This document shows positions 18,306 through 26,852 of a DNA stretch of 58,520 nt, one piece after another. A program made the translations under genes and the position numbers. The stretch's first letter is position 1; each line of letters starts with the position of its first letter. This DNA is from Bryobacter sp. (lineage in GTDB: Bacteria; Acidobacteriota; Terriglobia; Bryobacterales; Bryobacteraceae). The stretch lies in the NCBI GenBank assembly GCA_022843605.1, contig JALHNI010000024.1, forward strand, positions 1-58,520, given 5' to 3'. The notes under the pieces were generated by a model that saw nothing but the letters and a program-made list of their open reading frames with translations, had not been told where the DNA came from and did not search any database.

Positions 18306-18310
18306 CTCCC
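18306..18310 (-). promoter_or_regulatory. Ribosome binding site for a TTG start of the M23 peptidase
   Basis: GGGAG on the minus strand sits five bases before TTG at 18300. It decides the start of the M23 gene over the upstream ATG at 18366. Confidence 0.5.
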
Positions 18311-18456
18311 AGAGTGCCCCAGTCGGGCTTTGTCTCTCGAGCGGCACATGGCCAGCTCGCTTCCATCCCTTCGACCCGGTCTCTCCTACCGTGTGACGAA
18401 TTATGAGAAATTGGGACGCATCCAAGCGGGCTTGCTGCCCGTTGGCGAATCCTTAG

Positions 18457-18486
18457 ATATTAACAGAGCAGCAACAGGTGTGTCAA
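18457..18486 (-). promoter_or_regulatory. Sigma70-type promoter for the M23 peptidase
   Basis: On the minus strand a perfect -35 box TTGACA (18486-18481) is followed after 18 bases by TAATAT (18462-18457). Expected transcription start is near 18450, giving a leader of about 150 bases. This is the closest match to consensus I noticed in the window. The rest of the gap to 18567 is AT-richer than its surroundings and holds no gene. Confidence 0.6.
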
Positions 18487-18567
18487 CCCGACACAGTACT
18501 ATGGGCACCCAGGGACCATGAACATGGAAACAGTTGTAAATCATAGTAGTTACAGCTAAAGAAGAGC

Positions 18568-18900
18568 TCAATAACGTGGTACTAGACGATCTACCTGGAG
18601 GCTCCAAGCGTCGATTCCACCTGTCATGCTCCTTACATTTTCCACACCCTGTTGACGCAGCCAATTCGTGACATTGAGGCTGCGCATTCCGTGGTGGCAA
18701 TAGACGACCAATTCACCGCGGTCAGATAACTGTTCGACGTCAGCGAGGCGCTGAGGTATCGAATTCATGGGAATGAGTTCGGCACCTGCGATGCGGCAGA
18801 GGTCATGCTCGTAGGGCTCGCGGCAATCGAGCAGGACGAGCGGTTCGCCAGCGTCGAGCTTCCGCTTCACGTCGAGGACGTTGATTTCGAGGTCAGCCAT
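18568..18900 (-). CDS. Rhodanese-like domain protein
   Basis: A 110-residue single-domain rhodanese. LLDCREPYEHDLCRI is the first conserved block, and VVYCHHGMRS holds the active-site Cys that would carry a persulfide. The GGIDAW near the C-terminus is also typical. Stand-alone rhodaneses of this size deliver sulfur to cofactor or tRNA pathways, but the partner cannot be read from the context. Start at the ATG at 18900; a TTG three codons earlier is also possible. The gene is divergent from the S41 peptidase with only 26 bases between starts. Confidence 0.88.
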   Translation of the reverse strand: MADLEINVLDVKRKLDAGEPLVLLDCREPYEHDLCRIAGAELIPMNSIPQRLADVEQLSDRGELVVYCHHGMRSLNVTNWLRQQGVENVRSMTGGIDAWSLQVDRLVPRY

Positions 18901-18926
18901 AGTGACCAAGATACAATCATCGGTGA

Positions 18927-20177
18927 ATGCTACGCTTGCTTACCGCGCTTTTGCTGGCACTGCCGTTGGCGGCGCTGGACCCTGTCTGGCTCGAGACGTT
19001 CGATAAGGTGTGGCAGTTGGTGCAGGACAAGCACTGGGATCCGGCGGAGTTGGAGCGGGATGGCTGGACACGTTTGCGGGCGGAGTACCGGCCGAAGGTG
19101 GAAGCGGCGAAGACGACCGCCGAGGCGCGTGGCTACATGCGCGAGATGATCCAGCGCCTGAAGCTTTCGCATTTCCACATTTCGGGCGGCGAGTCGGTGG
19201 AGGAAGCGGTGGCGTACGGCGACGGCCGGCCGCCGTTTGACGTGGCGATCATCGAGGGACGAGCGTGGACCTGGCGTCCAGAGGCCGGTTCAGCGGTGAA
19301 GGCGGGTTGGGAATTGTTGGAGGTAGAGGGCAAACCCTTAGGTGAGTCGCTGCAGCGGCTGGCGCAGAGCCGCAAGGGCCCGATGCTGATCGCCCGGCAG
19401 CGGGCGTTGGTGCTTTCCCGGCTGAGCGGGGAGCCCGGGGCGAATGTCGAAGTAACGGCGCAGGCGGTGGGGGGAAGCCCGCAGAAGCTCAGGGTGAAGC
19501 TGCTGGCGCCGAAGGGGCAGACGACACGTTTCGGATTTCTGCCGCCCATGCCAATCTCGATCGAGACGAAGCGAATCGGCGACGTGGGGACGATCGCGTT
19601 CAACGTGTTTCTGGATCCGGTGCGCTTGAGCCCGGCGTTCGAAGCGGCGGTGAAGGGCTGCAAAGCCACGTGCCGAGGCTTTGTGGTGGACTTGCGGGGC
19701 AATCCGGGTGGCATTGGCATTCTGGCGATGGGGCTGGCGGGTTTCTTCGTGACTCAGCCGGACCAGATTCTGGGAACGATGGTGCGACGGGACTCGAAAC
19801 TGCGCTTCACCGTGAATCCGCGGGCGGAGATTTTCACCGGGCCGCTGGCGATTCTGATCGACTCGGGTACGGCGTCGACGGCGGAGATCATGGCAGGGGG
19901 ACTGCAGGATCTGGGGCGGGCGCGCGTGTTTGGTTCGCGTAGCATGGGCGCGGCGCTGCCTTCGGTGATCGAGCGGCTGCCGAATGGCGATCTGTTTCAG
20001 TACCCGGTGGCGAATTACATTTCGCGAAGTGGAAAGACGCTGGAAGGCGAGGGGGTGACACCGGACCAGACGGTAAACTTAACGCCGGCGGGGCTCGCGG
20101 CGGGTGACCCGGTTTTGGACGCTGCGCTAAAGTGGATTCATGCGCAGAAGAGCCTTCTTCCAACTGTCCGCCGCTAG
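18927..20177 (+). CDS. Secreted S41 family (C-terminal processing type) peptidase
   Basis: A 416-residue protein with a signal peptide at MLRLLTALLLALPLA. The middle contains a PDZ-like region (about 110-210), and the S41 core has GFVVDLRGNPGG followed by ILIDSGTASTAE, where the Ser of the TASTAE block is the expected nucleophile. GSRSMGAALPS and EGEGVTPD complete the fold. Such enzymes trim periplasmic or outer-membrane proteins. The last 38 bases overlap the start of the next gene, so the two are probably expressed together. Confidence 0.88.
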   Translation: MLRLLTALLLALPLAALDPVWLETFDKVWQLVQDKHWDPAELERDGWTRLRAEYRPKVEAAKTTAEARGYMREMIQRLKLSHFHISGGESVEEAVAYGDGRPPFDVAIIEGRAWTWRPEAGSAVKAGWELLEVEGKPLGESLQRLAQSRKGPMLIARQRALVLSRLSGEPGANVEVTAQAVGGSPQKLRVKLLAPKGQTTRFGFLPPMPISIETKRIGDVGTIAFNVFLDPVRLSPAFEAAVKGCKATCRGFVVDLRGNPGGIGILAMGLAGFFVTQPDQILGTMVRRDSKLRFTVNPRAEIFTGPLAILIDSGTASTAEIMAGGLQDLGRARVFGSRSMGAALPSVIERLPNGDLFQYPVANYISRSGKTLEGEGVTPDQTVNLTPAGLAAGDPVLDAALKWIHAQKSLLPTVRR

Positions 20178-20901
20178 TTTGAGTGCCGCCTGGCTGAAGG
20201 CGCTGGAACCGACCGGTCCGGCGATTGTCGACCGTTTCGTCGCGGCGACGGGAGGAAAAGCCGCCTACGACAAGGTAACCAGCGAAGTGGCTGAGGGTAC
20301 GGTGAACATGGGCGCGCAGGGCGTGAGCGGCACGGTGCGGGTGCTGAAGAAGGCGGGCAACGCCTACACGGTGATCGAAATCGCCGGCGTGGGCAAGCTT
20401 GAAGAGGGCGTTCGCAATGGTGTCGCCTGGGAGAACAACAAGATTACGGGGGCGCGAGTCCGGTCAGGGGAAGAGCGCGCGGTGCACGTGCGCAACGCGG
20501 CGATCGATCTGGATCACCAGTGGCGGAAGTACTTCCCGACCGCGGAGCTGGCGGGCAGCGAAAGCGTAGCCGGCGAGGACTGTTACAAGGTGATCATGAA
20601 GCCGGCGACGGGCGAGCCCGAGACGAGGTTTTTCAGTAAGAAGTCCGGATTGCTACTGAAGATGACGGCGACGATGCCAACGCAGATGGGCCCCATGCCG
20701 ATGGAGAGCACCCTCAGCGACTATCGGGACGTGCAGGGCGTGAAGCGTCCGTTCAAGCTGGGCGTGAATGCCGGAGGCCAAGCGGCGGAAATGGTGTTCA
20801 GCAAGTGGACGATGAATTCTGTGATTCCGGACACAGCATTCGCGATGCCGCCCGAGGTGTTGGCTCTGGTGCCGAAAGTGACGGCGAAGCCAGCCAAATA
20901 G
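20140..20901 (+). CDS. Exported LolA-like protein of unknown function
   Basis: A 253-residue protein with an N-terminal RRRAFFQLSAASLSAAW leader. The body has the look of the outer-membrane lipoprotein sorting (LolA/LolB) half-barrel: repeated beta stretches, an early FVAATGGKAAYDKV segment, a KSGLLLKM turn and a final DYRDVQGVKRPFKL. Many acidobacterial genomes carry such LolA-like proteins that are not true LolA. It overlaps the S41 peptidase gene by 38 bases and ends one base away from the opposite-strand GNAT gene. A role as lipid carrier is possible but not shown. Confidence 0.7.
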   Translation: MRRRAFFQLSAASLSAAWLKALEPTGPAIVDRFVAATGGKAAYDKVTSEVAEGTVNMGAQGVSGTVRVLKKAGNAYTVIEIAGVGKLEEGVRNGVAWENNKITGARVRSGEERAVHVRNAAIDLDHQWRKYFPTAELAGSESVAGEDCYKVIMKPATGEPETRFFSKKSGLLLKMTATMPTQMGPMPMESTLSDYRDVQGVKRPFKLGVNAGGQAAEMVFSKWTMNSVIPDTAFAMPPEVLALVPKVTAKPAK

Positions 20902-20902
20902 G

Positions 20903-21421
20903 CTATTCGAGCTGCTTCCAAAAGATGGTGGTAGCGCAGGGTTGTCCGCCGGGCAGGAGAGCGTAGTTGGGGATGGAGCCTGCGGCGGTCCAGCCGAGGC
21001 GGCGATAGAGTTTCTCCGCCATAGAGCCGGTGGCGGTATCGAGGCAGAGTAAAGCTCTGTGCCTGACCCGACATTGGTCCTCGACATGGCGCATCAGAAT
21101 TCCCGCGATTCCCTGCCCTCGGGCGGAACGGGCGACGAGCAATTTCGCGATGTCAGCGCGGTGAGGTTGATTGGGCGGGGTGTCAAGCAGGATCTGGACG
21201 GTGCCGACGAGATGGGAATCCAGAAAGGCGGCGAGCAGCAGCCGCTCTCCGCGATCCACGCTTTGGAGAACCGTTTCGAAGAATGCAACGGCGGTGACGC
21301 GGGAAAGTGGGGCCAGGAAACTGACGGAAGCGCCTCCGTCAACGCAGTCGACGAGTACGCCGGCCAGATCGTCCAGATAGCGGCGTCCCGCGACGGCACT
21401 GAGAACTCGGACGGCGATCAT
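20903..21421 (-). CDS. GNAT family N-acetyltransferase
   Basis: A 172-residue single GNAT domain. LLVARSARGQGIAGILMRHVE is the acetyl-CoA binding motif A (R/QxxGxG/A), and LYRRLGWTAAGSIPNYAL is the usual C-terminal beta bulge. It transfers an acyl group from CoA to an unknown amine. It starts four bases after the stop of accD on the same strand, so both are likely on one transcript. Confidence 0.85.
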   Translation of the reverse strand: MIAVRVLSAVAGRRYLDDLAGVLVDCVDGGASVSFLAPLSRVTAVAFFETVLQSVDRGERLLLAAFLDSHLVGTVQILLDTPPNQPHRADIAKLLVARSARGQGIAGILMRHVEDQCRVRHRALLCLDTATGSMAEKLYRRLGWTAAGSIPNYALLPGGQPCATTIFWKQLE

Positions 21422-21425
21422 GCCC

Positions 21426-22271
21426 TTAGCGGCACATGAATTCGAAGGCCTGGGTGAGCATGGCCTTCATTTCGGTGCGTTTCACCACGGCGTCGAGGAA
21501 GCCGTGCTGGAGCAGGAATTCACTGCGCTGGAAGCCCTCGGGAAGCTTTTGGCGGATGGTTTGTTCGATGACGCGGGGGCCGGCAAAGCCGATGAGTGCG
21601 CCGGGTTCGGCAATGTTGAGGTCGCCAAGCATGGCGAAGCTGGCGGTGACGCCGCCGGTGGTGGGGTCGGTGAGGATGCTGATGTAAGGGAGACCGGCTT
21701 CGTCGAGCCGCATGAGGCCGGAGGAGATTTTGGCCATTTGCATGAGCGAAATGGCACCTTCCTGCATGCGAGCTCCGCCGGAGGCGGAGACGACGATGAG
21801 CGGGTGCTTGCCCGCGAGAGAACGGTCAATGGCGCGGGCGATCTTTTCGCCCATGACGGCGCCCATGCTGCCGCCGATGAACTTGAGTTCGAGGGCGCAG
21901 ATGTTGACGGTGCGACCATTGATTTCGCCGCGCGCGGAGACGATGGCATCCCTGAGGTCCGTGGCGGTCTGCATGGAGGCGAGGCGGGCGGAATAGGGTT
22001 TCGAGTCGACGAAGCCAATCGGGTCAGTTGAAGTGAGGGTTTCGTCAAACTCTTCGTAATCGCCATCGAAGAGCAGTTCCAGACGGGCACGGGCATCGAT
22101 GCGGAAGTGGTAGCCGCACTTGGGGCAGAGGCGGAGGTTCTTTTCGAGTTCCTGCCGGAAGATGACCTGGCGGCAACCTTCGCATTTCACCCACAGCCCT
22201 TCGGTGAGGACAGTGCGGTTGTCGGCCGAAGAGGTCGTTACCGAAGGCTTATCTCGTTTCCACCAACTCAT
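21426..22271 (-). CDS. accD: Acetyl-CoA carboxylase carboxyltransferase subunit beta
   Basis: A 281-residue protein. The N-terminal zinc ribbon has Cys at 30, 33, 49 and 52. The crotonase-like body includes GGSMGAVMGEKI, a VVSASGGARMQEG motif and ILTDPTTGGVTASFAMLGD. With AccA it moves the carboxyl group from biotin to acetyl-CoA, giving malonyl-CoA for fatty acid synthesis. AccA is not in the window, which is common. Length is normal. A GNAT gene follows directly. Confidence 0.96.
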   Translation of the reverse strand: MSWWKRDKPSVTTSSADNRTVLTEGLWVKCEGCRQVIFRQELEKNLRLCPKCGYHFRIDARARLELLFDGDYEEFDETLTSTDPIGFVDSKPYSARLASMQTATDLRDAIVSARGEINGRTVNICALELKFIGGSMGAVMGEKIARAIDRSLAGKHPLIVVSASGGARMQEGAISLMQMAKISSGLMRLDEAGLPYISILTDPTTGGVTASFAMLGDLNIAEPGALIGFAGPRVIEQTIRQKLPEGFQRSEFLLQHGFLDAVVKRTEMKAMLTQAFEFMCR

Positions 22272-22306
22272 GCGTAATTCAGTCTAGCAGGATGCTGAAA
22301 AGCGGG

Positions 22307-22328
22307 GGACCGGCCGGGAGACCGGTCC
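22307..22328. repeat. Dispersed palindromic repeat, copy 1
   Basis: Seven-base arms GGACCGG and CCGGTCC with an eight-base loop lie upstream of accD. About 21 of 26 bases match the copy at 29153, so this looks like a family of small dispersed palindromes rather than a unique terminator. The rest of the gap 22272-22375 shows nothing else. Confidence 0.5.
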
Positions 22329-22375
22329 TACGGGAACGGGGGGATGAGTTGTAGGCGAGCAAAGCAGAACGCGGG

Positions 22376-22840
22376 TTAAGGCTTTTGTTCTGTGAGCATT
22401 AGCGGCAGGGAGAAGAAGAAGGCGCCGGGGTCGGGGTTGTCGTTGTAGCGGGGAATCGGGAGAAAGCCCAGGCTACGGTAGAGCTCAATGGCGGTGGACA
22501 TGAAGGGCAACGTATCGAGGCGAAGTTCTGAAAAGCCGAGTTGGCGGGCTGATTCGGCGAGGGCCCTCATCAGGCGGGAGCCAAGTTGGAGACCGCGAAA
22601 GGCGGGGCGAACGTAGAGCCGTTTCGCTTCCGCAACGTTGGAATCGAGCGGCTTCAGGGCAACACATCCGGCGGCGACGCCATCGACATAGGCGATAGAG
22701 AGAACGATGTAGGGAACAGGAAGCCCGGCGAGTTCAGTGTCGAAGGAGGCGAAGCAAACGGGGGCGTTGACCCCGGCCTGATACTCGCGAAAGAGTTCGC
22801 GAAGGACGTCCAGGTCGGAAGCCGCGCGAATCTCGATCAA
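22376..22840 (-). CDS. GNAT family N-acetyltransferase
   Basis: A 154-residue single GNAT domain: YVRPAFRGLQLGSRLMRALAE is motif A and YRSLGFLPIPRYNDNP the C-terminal part. The start is TTG at 22840, overlapping the TGA of the upstream two-domain GNAT gene as TTGA, so the pair is translationally coupled. The substrate is unknown. This family type (GFxxIxxY.. then PGA..FF) resembles small acetyltransferases acting on amino acids or antibiotics, but I make no specific claim. Confidence 0.82.
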   Translation of the reverse strand: MIEIRAASDLDVLRELFREYQAGVNAPVCFASFDTELAGLPVPYIVLSIAYVDGVAAGCVALKPLDSNVAEAKRLYVRPAFRGLQLGSRLMRALAESARQLGFSELRLDTLPFMSTAIELYRSLGFLPIPRYNDNPDPGAFFFSLPLMLTEQKP

Positions 22841-23817
22841 GCCCGGAAGCCCTCCCAGACGTGAGCGGAGAAGCGTTTCAAAACCTGGAAGCCGAAGCGT
22901 TCGTAGAGCCGGATGGCTTCGACATTGGCGGCGGTGACGGTGAGCGTTACCGACTGACAGCCGGCGCGCCGCAAGGCTTGCAGCGAGTGGCGCAACATTT
23001 CATAGCCGAGGCCCTCACCCCGCACGCCAGCGGCCGTACAGAGCTGGGTGATGTGACCGACGCCCGGGCTGACGATGCTGGTGAGGCAGAGGCCGCTGAA
23101 CTGGCGCGAAAGCGCATCGAGCGCGATGCAGGAGGCCGATTCCTGGAAGGTGCCGCAGCCGGGATACTGGACGATGTTCATGAGGAAGCGGCGAGCCCCG
23201 CTGGGGCTGCGGTACTGGTCATTGATGTGGGAGTCAATGTGCTCGCGGTAGGAGTCGCTGATGAGTTGAGAGGCTTCGTCGGAGCGGCGCTCATTCCAGC
23301 GATCGAGCAGGAACCGGGTGCTGGCACGGCCGGGTGGAAACAGGTCGATGGCGGTGAGGTCGAGCAGCATGAAGAGGCGAGGATACTCCTGGGCCTGCGC
23401 CGACATGGGGAAGTAAGCGCCGGCGGTGCGGCCATCGCGGATCATGAGCAGCTGGGACTCGATGCGCCGGACACCAGGCTGGCGGGCGAGCGTCGTTACG
23501 GTGGCGTGAAGGAGCAGGCGTTCGTGTTCCGGGGTAGCGTCGGCGTGGCGGACGTAGAGATCGCCAACGAGGCCCTTGTGATCTTCGCAGACGTAGTAGG
23601 AGTAGCCGGCGAGCCGGCCATCGACCCGCAGACCGCAGCCTTGGAGGGCGCGCATCTCCACGAAGCGCTCCACCAGATCGGCAGAGGAGCGGAAGTCCCA
23701 GTAGAGACGTTGACGCCAGACATCGACTTCCTCGCGGAGCAATTCTTCGATTTCGCCGCCGCGGACATGTCCAAGATCAACCGTCTCGACACGGGGGGAT
23801 TGAGGCAATGCAGCCAT
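22837..23817 (-). CDS. Two-domain GNAT acetyltransferase
   Basis: A 326-residue protein whose C-terminal half (about 160-320) is a full GNAT domain with GVRGEGLGYEMLRHSLQAL and a LYERFGFQVLKRF ending. The N-terminal half (about 10-150) looks like a second, diverged GNAT fold (LAGYSYYVCEDHKGLVGDLYV, then PEHERLLLHATV). Mycothiol synthase has such a double layout, but this is not enough to call it one. It is the first gene of a coupled pair of GNATs. Confidence 0.78.
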   Translation of the reverse strand: MAALPQSPRVETVDLGHVRGGEIEELLREEVDVWRQRLYWDFRSSADLVERFVEMRALQGCGLRVDGRLAGYSYYVCEDHKGLVGDLYVRHADATPEHERLLLHATVTTLARQPGVRRIESQLLMIRDGRTAGAYFPMSAQAQEYPRLFMLLDLTAIDLFPPGRASTRFLLDRWNERRSDEASQLISDSYREHIDSHINDQYRSPSGARRFLMNIVQYPGCGTFQESASCIALDALSRQFSGLCLTSIVSPGVGHITQLCTAAGVRGEGLGYEMLRHSLQALRRAGCQSVTLTVTAANVEAIRLYERFGFQVLKRFSAHVWEGFRA

Positions 23818-23839
23818 TCGTTCTAACTACTATAAGGGA

Positions 23840-25381
23840 TCACCTCAGGCCCAACTGGGCTTTTTGCTGAGGGGTGAAGGAGCATTGGGCGGTGCCGGGA
23901 AGCGGTGCGCCGAGGTGGCGGAGGTTCAGCAACGCGGGATAGAGGCAGGGGTCGAGGGCGAGAGCCCGGGCGAAGTCAGTTTGAGCGGCGGCGGTTTGAT
24001 TGAGCGCGGCCAAGGCGGTGCCGCGATTGGTGAGGAAGCGGGGATCGCCAGGCTCAGCAGCGAGCGCGAGGCCGAACTCGCGGAGTGCGTCAGCGGGACG
24101 CCCGAGTTCCAGGTAGGCGCGGCCGCGTTCAGTCGCCACGAGAGGATCGTTGCCGAGGCCGGCGAGCAGGTCGATCGCCTCGGCGGGGGGGACGGCGCGT
24201 GCGAGTTGGAGACGCGGCCTCAGCTTGGCGGGCGAACCGGCAACGGTATCTCGCCAGAGCGACTGGGGACTGCTGAAAGTGAGCGAGCGGGCGAAGGTGA
24301 GGCCAGCGAGGATGAGCCCGATAGCCAGGACATGGACGGCCCGGAGTTTGGGAATCAGCAAGGCAGCGCAGGCGGCGAAACAGGGGGCGGCGAGGTACAT
24401 GCGGCGATCGGCGGCGAGGTCGTCGATGGGCAGAAAGCTCGAGGTGGGGGCGAGAAAGATGAGGGCGGCGGCGAACCAGAGGGCGGCGGGGCGCCGGTGT
24501 TTGAAGAGCAGGAATCCGATCGCGGCGAGGGCGATCCAGCAGAGGACGGCGAGCTGGGGATGGATGTTCAGGTCGGGGTCGAAGTTGAGGCCGAGCGGCA
24601 GAAGGAGGAGGCGCAGATATCGGACGATGACGTAACCCTGGGCGAGGGCATAGTCGAGCGGAGAGGCGTTGACGCCGAACGCGGCGCCGGAACCGGCAAT
24701 TTGGGCGGTGGCGAGCAGTCCACGGAGGCCCGTGGCGAGGGCGAGGGCGAACATCGCGGCGAGGGGGCGCCATTGTTGCCGGGCTTGCGGCAGAAGGGCG
24801 AAGAAGATGGGCAGGGCGACCGCCTCTTCCTTGGCGAGGAGGGCGAGGGCCGTGCAGAGAACGGCGAGCCAGTGGCGGCCACGAGCCCAGGCGGCGATAG
24901 CGGCCCAGGAGAAGAGTCCGCAGAGGACGGTGCTTCGAGCGAAGATGTAAGCCACCGGCTCAGTCTGCAGGGGATGAAGGGCGAAGACGATGAGGGCGGC
25001 CAAGGCCGCGACTTCGGGCAGCAGGCGGCTTAGGGCATCGCGGGCGAACCAGATGGCCACCAAATGGAGCAGCAGATTGACGAGGTGAAAGCCCAGCGCG
25101 GAGGAGGGATGAAGTTGGGCGTTCGCCCAGAAGGTGAGGTTGGTGAGGGGGCGGACGCGTGAAGGCTGCAGCAGATCGAGGAGGCCGGAGGGGGTGGCAA
25201 AAGCAGGGTCATTGAGCAGGGAAACGTCATCCAGATAGAAGCCGCCGCCGATCGCCGGCGCGAAGGCGAGGGCGGCAGCAGCAAGGACGAAGAAGAGGGG
25301 CCGGAGTGCTATGCTCTCTAGTCTAGCCGTGAGCCAACGACCCAAGACCGCCGCCGCCCGCAAAGCCCGCCTGGAGCGCAT
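23840..25381 (-). CDS. TMTC-like multi-pass membrane protein with C-terminal TPR repeats
   Basis: A 513-residue protein with about ten hydrophobic segments between residues 25 and 370 and a soluble tail of two or three tetratricopeptide repeats (about 415-490: AYLELGRPADALREFGLAL, then a second similar unit). FYLDDVSLLNDP early in the first loop and RPLTNLTFW are hallmarks of the GT-C-type TMTC family, whose eukaryotic members are O-mannosyltransferases using lipid-linked sugars. The bacterial role is unproven; sugar transfer in the periplasm is inferred. Its start overlaps the start of the divergent nth gene by 71 bases; no later start codon is available before the first membrane segment. 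Confidence 0.75.
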   Translation of the reverse strand: MRSRRALRAAAVLGRWLTARLESIALRPLFFVLAAAALAFAPAIGGGFYLDDVSLLNDPAFATPSGLLDLLQPSRVRPLTNLTFWANAQLHPSSALGFHLVNLLLHLVAIWFARDALSRLLPEVAALAALIVFALHPLQTEPVAYIFARSTVLCGLFSWAAIAAWARGRHWLAVLCTALALLAKEEAVALPIFFALLPQARQQWRPLAAMFALALATGLRGLLATAQIAGSGAAFGVNASPLDYALAQGYVIVRYLRLLLLPLGLNFDPDLNIHPQLAVLCWIALAAIGFLLFKHRRPAALWFAAALIFLAPTSSFLPIDDLAADRRMYLAAPCFAACAALLIPKLRAVHVLAIGLILAGLTFARSLTFSSPQSLWRDTVAGSPAKLRPRLQLARAVPPAEAIDLLAGLGNDPLVATERGRAYLELGRPADALREFGLALAAEPGDPRFLTNRGTALAALNQTAAAQTDFARALALDPCLYPALLNLRHLGAPLPGTAQCSFTPQQKAQLGLR

Positions 25382-25991
25382 CCTTGCGCACCTGGACCAC
25401 CTTTATCCGAATGTGGAATGCGCGCTGATCCACAGCAATCCTTGGGAATTGCTGGTGGCGACGATTCTTTCGGCGCAGTGCACGGATGTGCGGGTGAACA
25501 TGGTGACGCCGGGTTTGTTCGCCAAGTATCCGACGATGCGGGATCTGGCGAATGCGAACCTGGACGAACTGGGGCAGGACATCCGTTCGACGGGTTTCTA
25601 CAACAACAAAGCGAAGAGCATTCAAGGCGCGGCGCGGACGATCCTGAGAGATTTCGGCGGTTCCGTGCCGCAGACGATGGAAGAATTGCTGACCGTGCCC
25701 GGTGCGGCACGCAAGACAGCCAATGTGGTGCTGGGAAGCGGCTTCGGAATCGCATCGGGCGTGGTGGTGGACACGCATATGGTTCGCCTTTCGCGGCGGC
25801 TGGATTTGACGCAGGAGAGCGACCCGGTGAAAATCGAGCGGAATTTGGTGAAGATCATTCCGCAGGAGCGCTGGATCGCGTTCTCGCACCAGATGATTCA
25901 CCATGGCCGGGGACTTTGTGCGGCGAGGAAGCCGCGTTGTGGCGAATGTCCGATGAATCCTGATTGCTATGCAGATGACAAAGCCGAATAA
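25311..25991 (+). CDS. nth: Endonuclease III
   Basis: A 226-residue DNA glycosylase/AP lyase for oxidised pyrimidines in base excision repair. The helix-hairpin-helix is LTVPGAARKTANVV with catalytic Lys 135, and VVDTHMVRLS holds the Asp 154. The C-terminal [4Fe-4S] cluster is present as C-x6-C-x2-C-x5-C. The usual GVG of the hairpin is GAA here. The start at 25311 has GGAG four bases upstream; a GTG at 25329 is the alternative. The gene overlaps the start of the divergent TMTC-like gene and is followed by tRNA-Phe. Confidence 0.95.
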   Translation: MLSSLAVSQRPKTAAARKARLERILAHLDHLYPNVECALIHSNPWELLVATILSAQCTDVRVNMVTPGLFAKYPTMRDLANANLDELGQDIRSTGFYNNKAKSIQGAARTILRDFGGSVPQTMEELLTVPGAARKTANVVLGSGFGIASGVVVDTHMVRLSRRLDLTQESDPVKIERNLVKIIPQERWIAFSHQMIHHGRGLCAARKPRCGECPMNPDCYADDKAE

Positions 25992-26002
25992 TTTGCTAAA
26001 CT
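25975..26002 (+). promoter_or_regulatory. Candidate promoter of tRNA-Phe
   Basis: ATGACA (25975-25980), 16 bases, then TAAACT (25997-26002), placing a start near 26009, just before the tRNA. It overlaps the end of nth, so cotranscription from nth is also possible. Confidence 0.35.
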
Positions 26003-26012
26003 ACTAGCTGTT

Positions 26013-26088
<76 letters not shown>

Positions 26089-26141
26089 TCCCTCCTTCTC
26101 TCCAAAACACTCTAGTTTCTTGTTGTTCAGGATAGGTGTGT

Positions 26142-26852
26142 TTATTCGGTGAACAGGAGTTGGCCGAAGCGGTCGGGGTGGTGGGGGTTGGGGCGAGTGA
26201 GGCCGGAATCGGACCATTGGGAGAGGCGGCGGTGGGGTTCGGTACCGTCCCAGCGATTCAGGTTGGCAATCCAGCGGTCTCCGGGCTTGGGGACGGGATT
26301 CTCGGCGAGGTCGGCGAATGAGCGCCAGGGGATGGCGACTTCGAGGTTCCAGCCGTTGTCCTCATCGCCAGTAATGTTGAGGGTGCCCCGGATGGAGACG
26401 GCGAGTTGGACGCCGCGGAGGTCGTAGCCTTTGATCAATCGTGTGGGGAATGCGTAGAGGTAGTCATAGAGGACGGCGCGGGCGTTCATCTCGAGGCCGA
26501 GGTAGAGATTCTTGACGTTCGGGGGCGCGATGAAGATCTCGACGGCGTCGTCTTTGTAGGTGGGGTCGTCGGGCTGACCGTGGACGGCGATAATGTCCAT
26601 GTCGTCGCATTCATAGGCCACGTAGAGATAGTCGTTGTCCCAGGCGAGGCGGGCGAGGGTGCGTTGCTTTTTGCCGGTCTGCTGATCCCAGGGGAAGACG
26701 AAGGGGACGGATTTGGCAGTCTGCCAGGCGGGGTCGTCCAAATGGCCGTCGATGCGGGGGGCGACTTTGGCCCGTTGGACCTCGTAGGTGGGAACCGGGG
26801 CGAGGTCCGGGCGAAGCTGTTGGGCGAGAAGCAGGATGAGGGCGAGGGTCAT
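26142..26852 (-). CDS. Secreted carbohydrate-binding module family 9-like protein
   Basis: A 236-residue protein from the ATG at 26852 (a TTG three codons earlier is also open), with a short hydrophobic leader MTLALILLLAQQ. The CBM9-like fold is marked by RIDGHLDDPAWQTA at the start, a LYVAYECDD strand, DDAVEIFIAPP and W.LEVAIPW. Many such proteins in soil bacteria are exported sugar-binding or cytochrome-domain relatives. Its ATG overlaps the TGA of the upstream dehydrogenase (ATGA), so both are coupled, suggesting a shared substrate such as a sugar or polyol. Confidence 0.85.
   Translation of the reverse strand: MTLALILLLAQQLRPDLAPVPTYEVQRAKVAPRIDGHLDDPAWQTAKSVPFVFPWDQQTGKKQRTLARLAWDNDYLYVAYECDDMDIIAVHGQPDDPTYKDDAVEIFIAPPNVKNLYLGLEMNARAVLYDYLYAFPTRLIKGYDLRGVQLAVSIRGTLNITGDEDNGWNLEVAIPWRSFADLAENPVPKPGDRWIANLNRWDGTEPHRRLSQWSDSGLTRPNPHHPDRFGQLLFTE

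Noticed and set aside
18301..18450. Riboswitch in the M23 leader
   Set aside because: I compared it by eye with c-di-AMP and c-di-GMP classes and found no complete conserved core, so I list only the promoter and leader.
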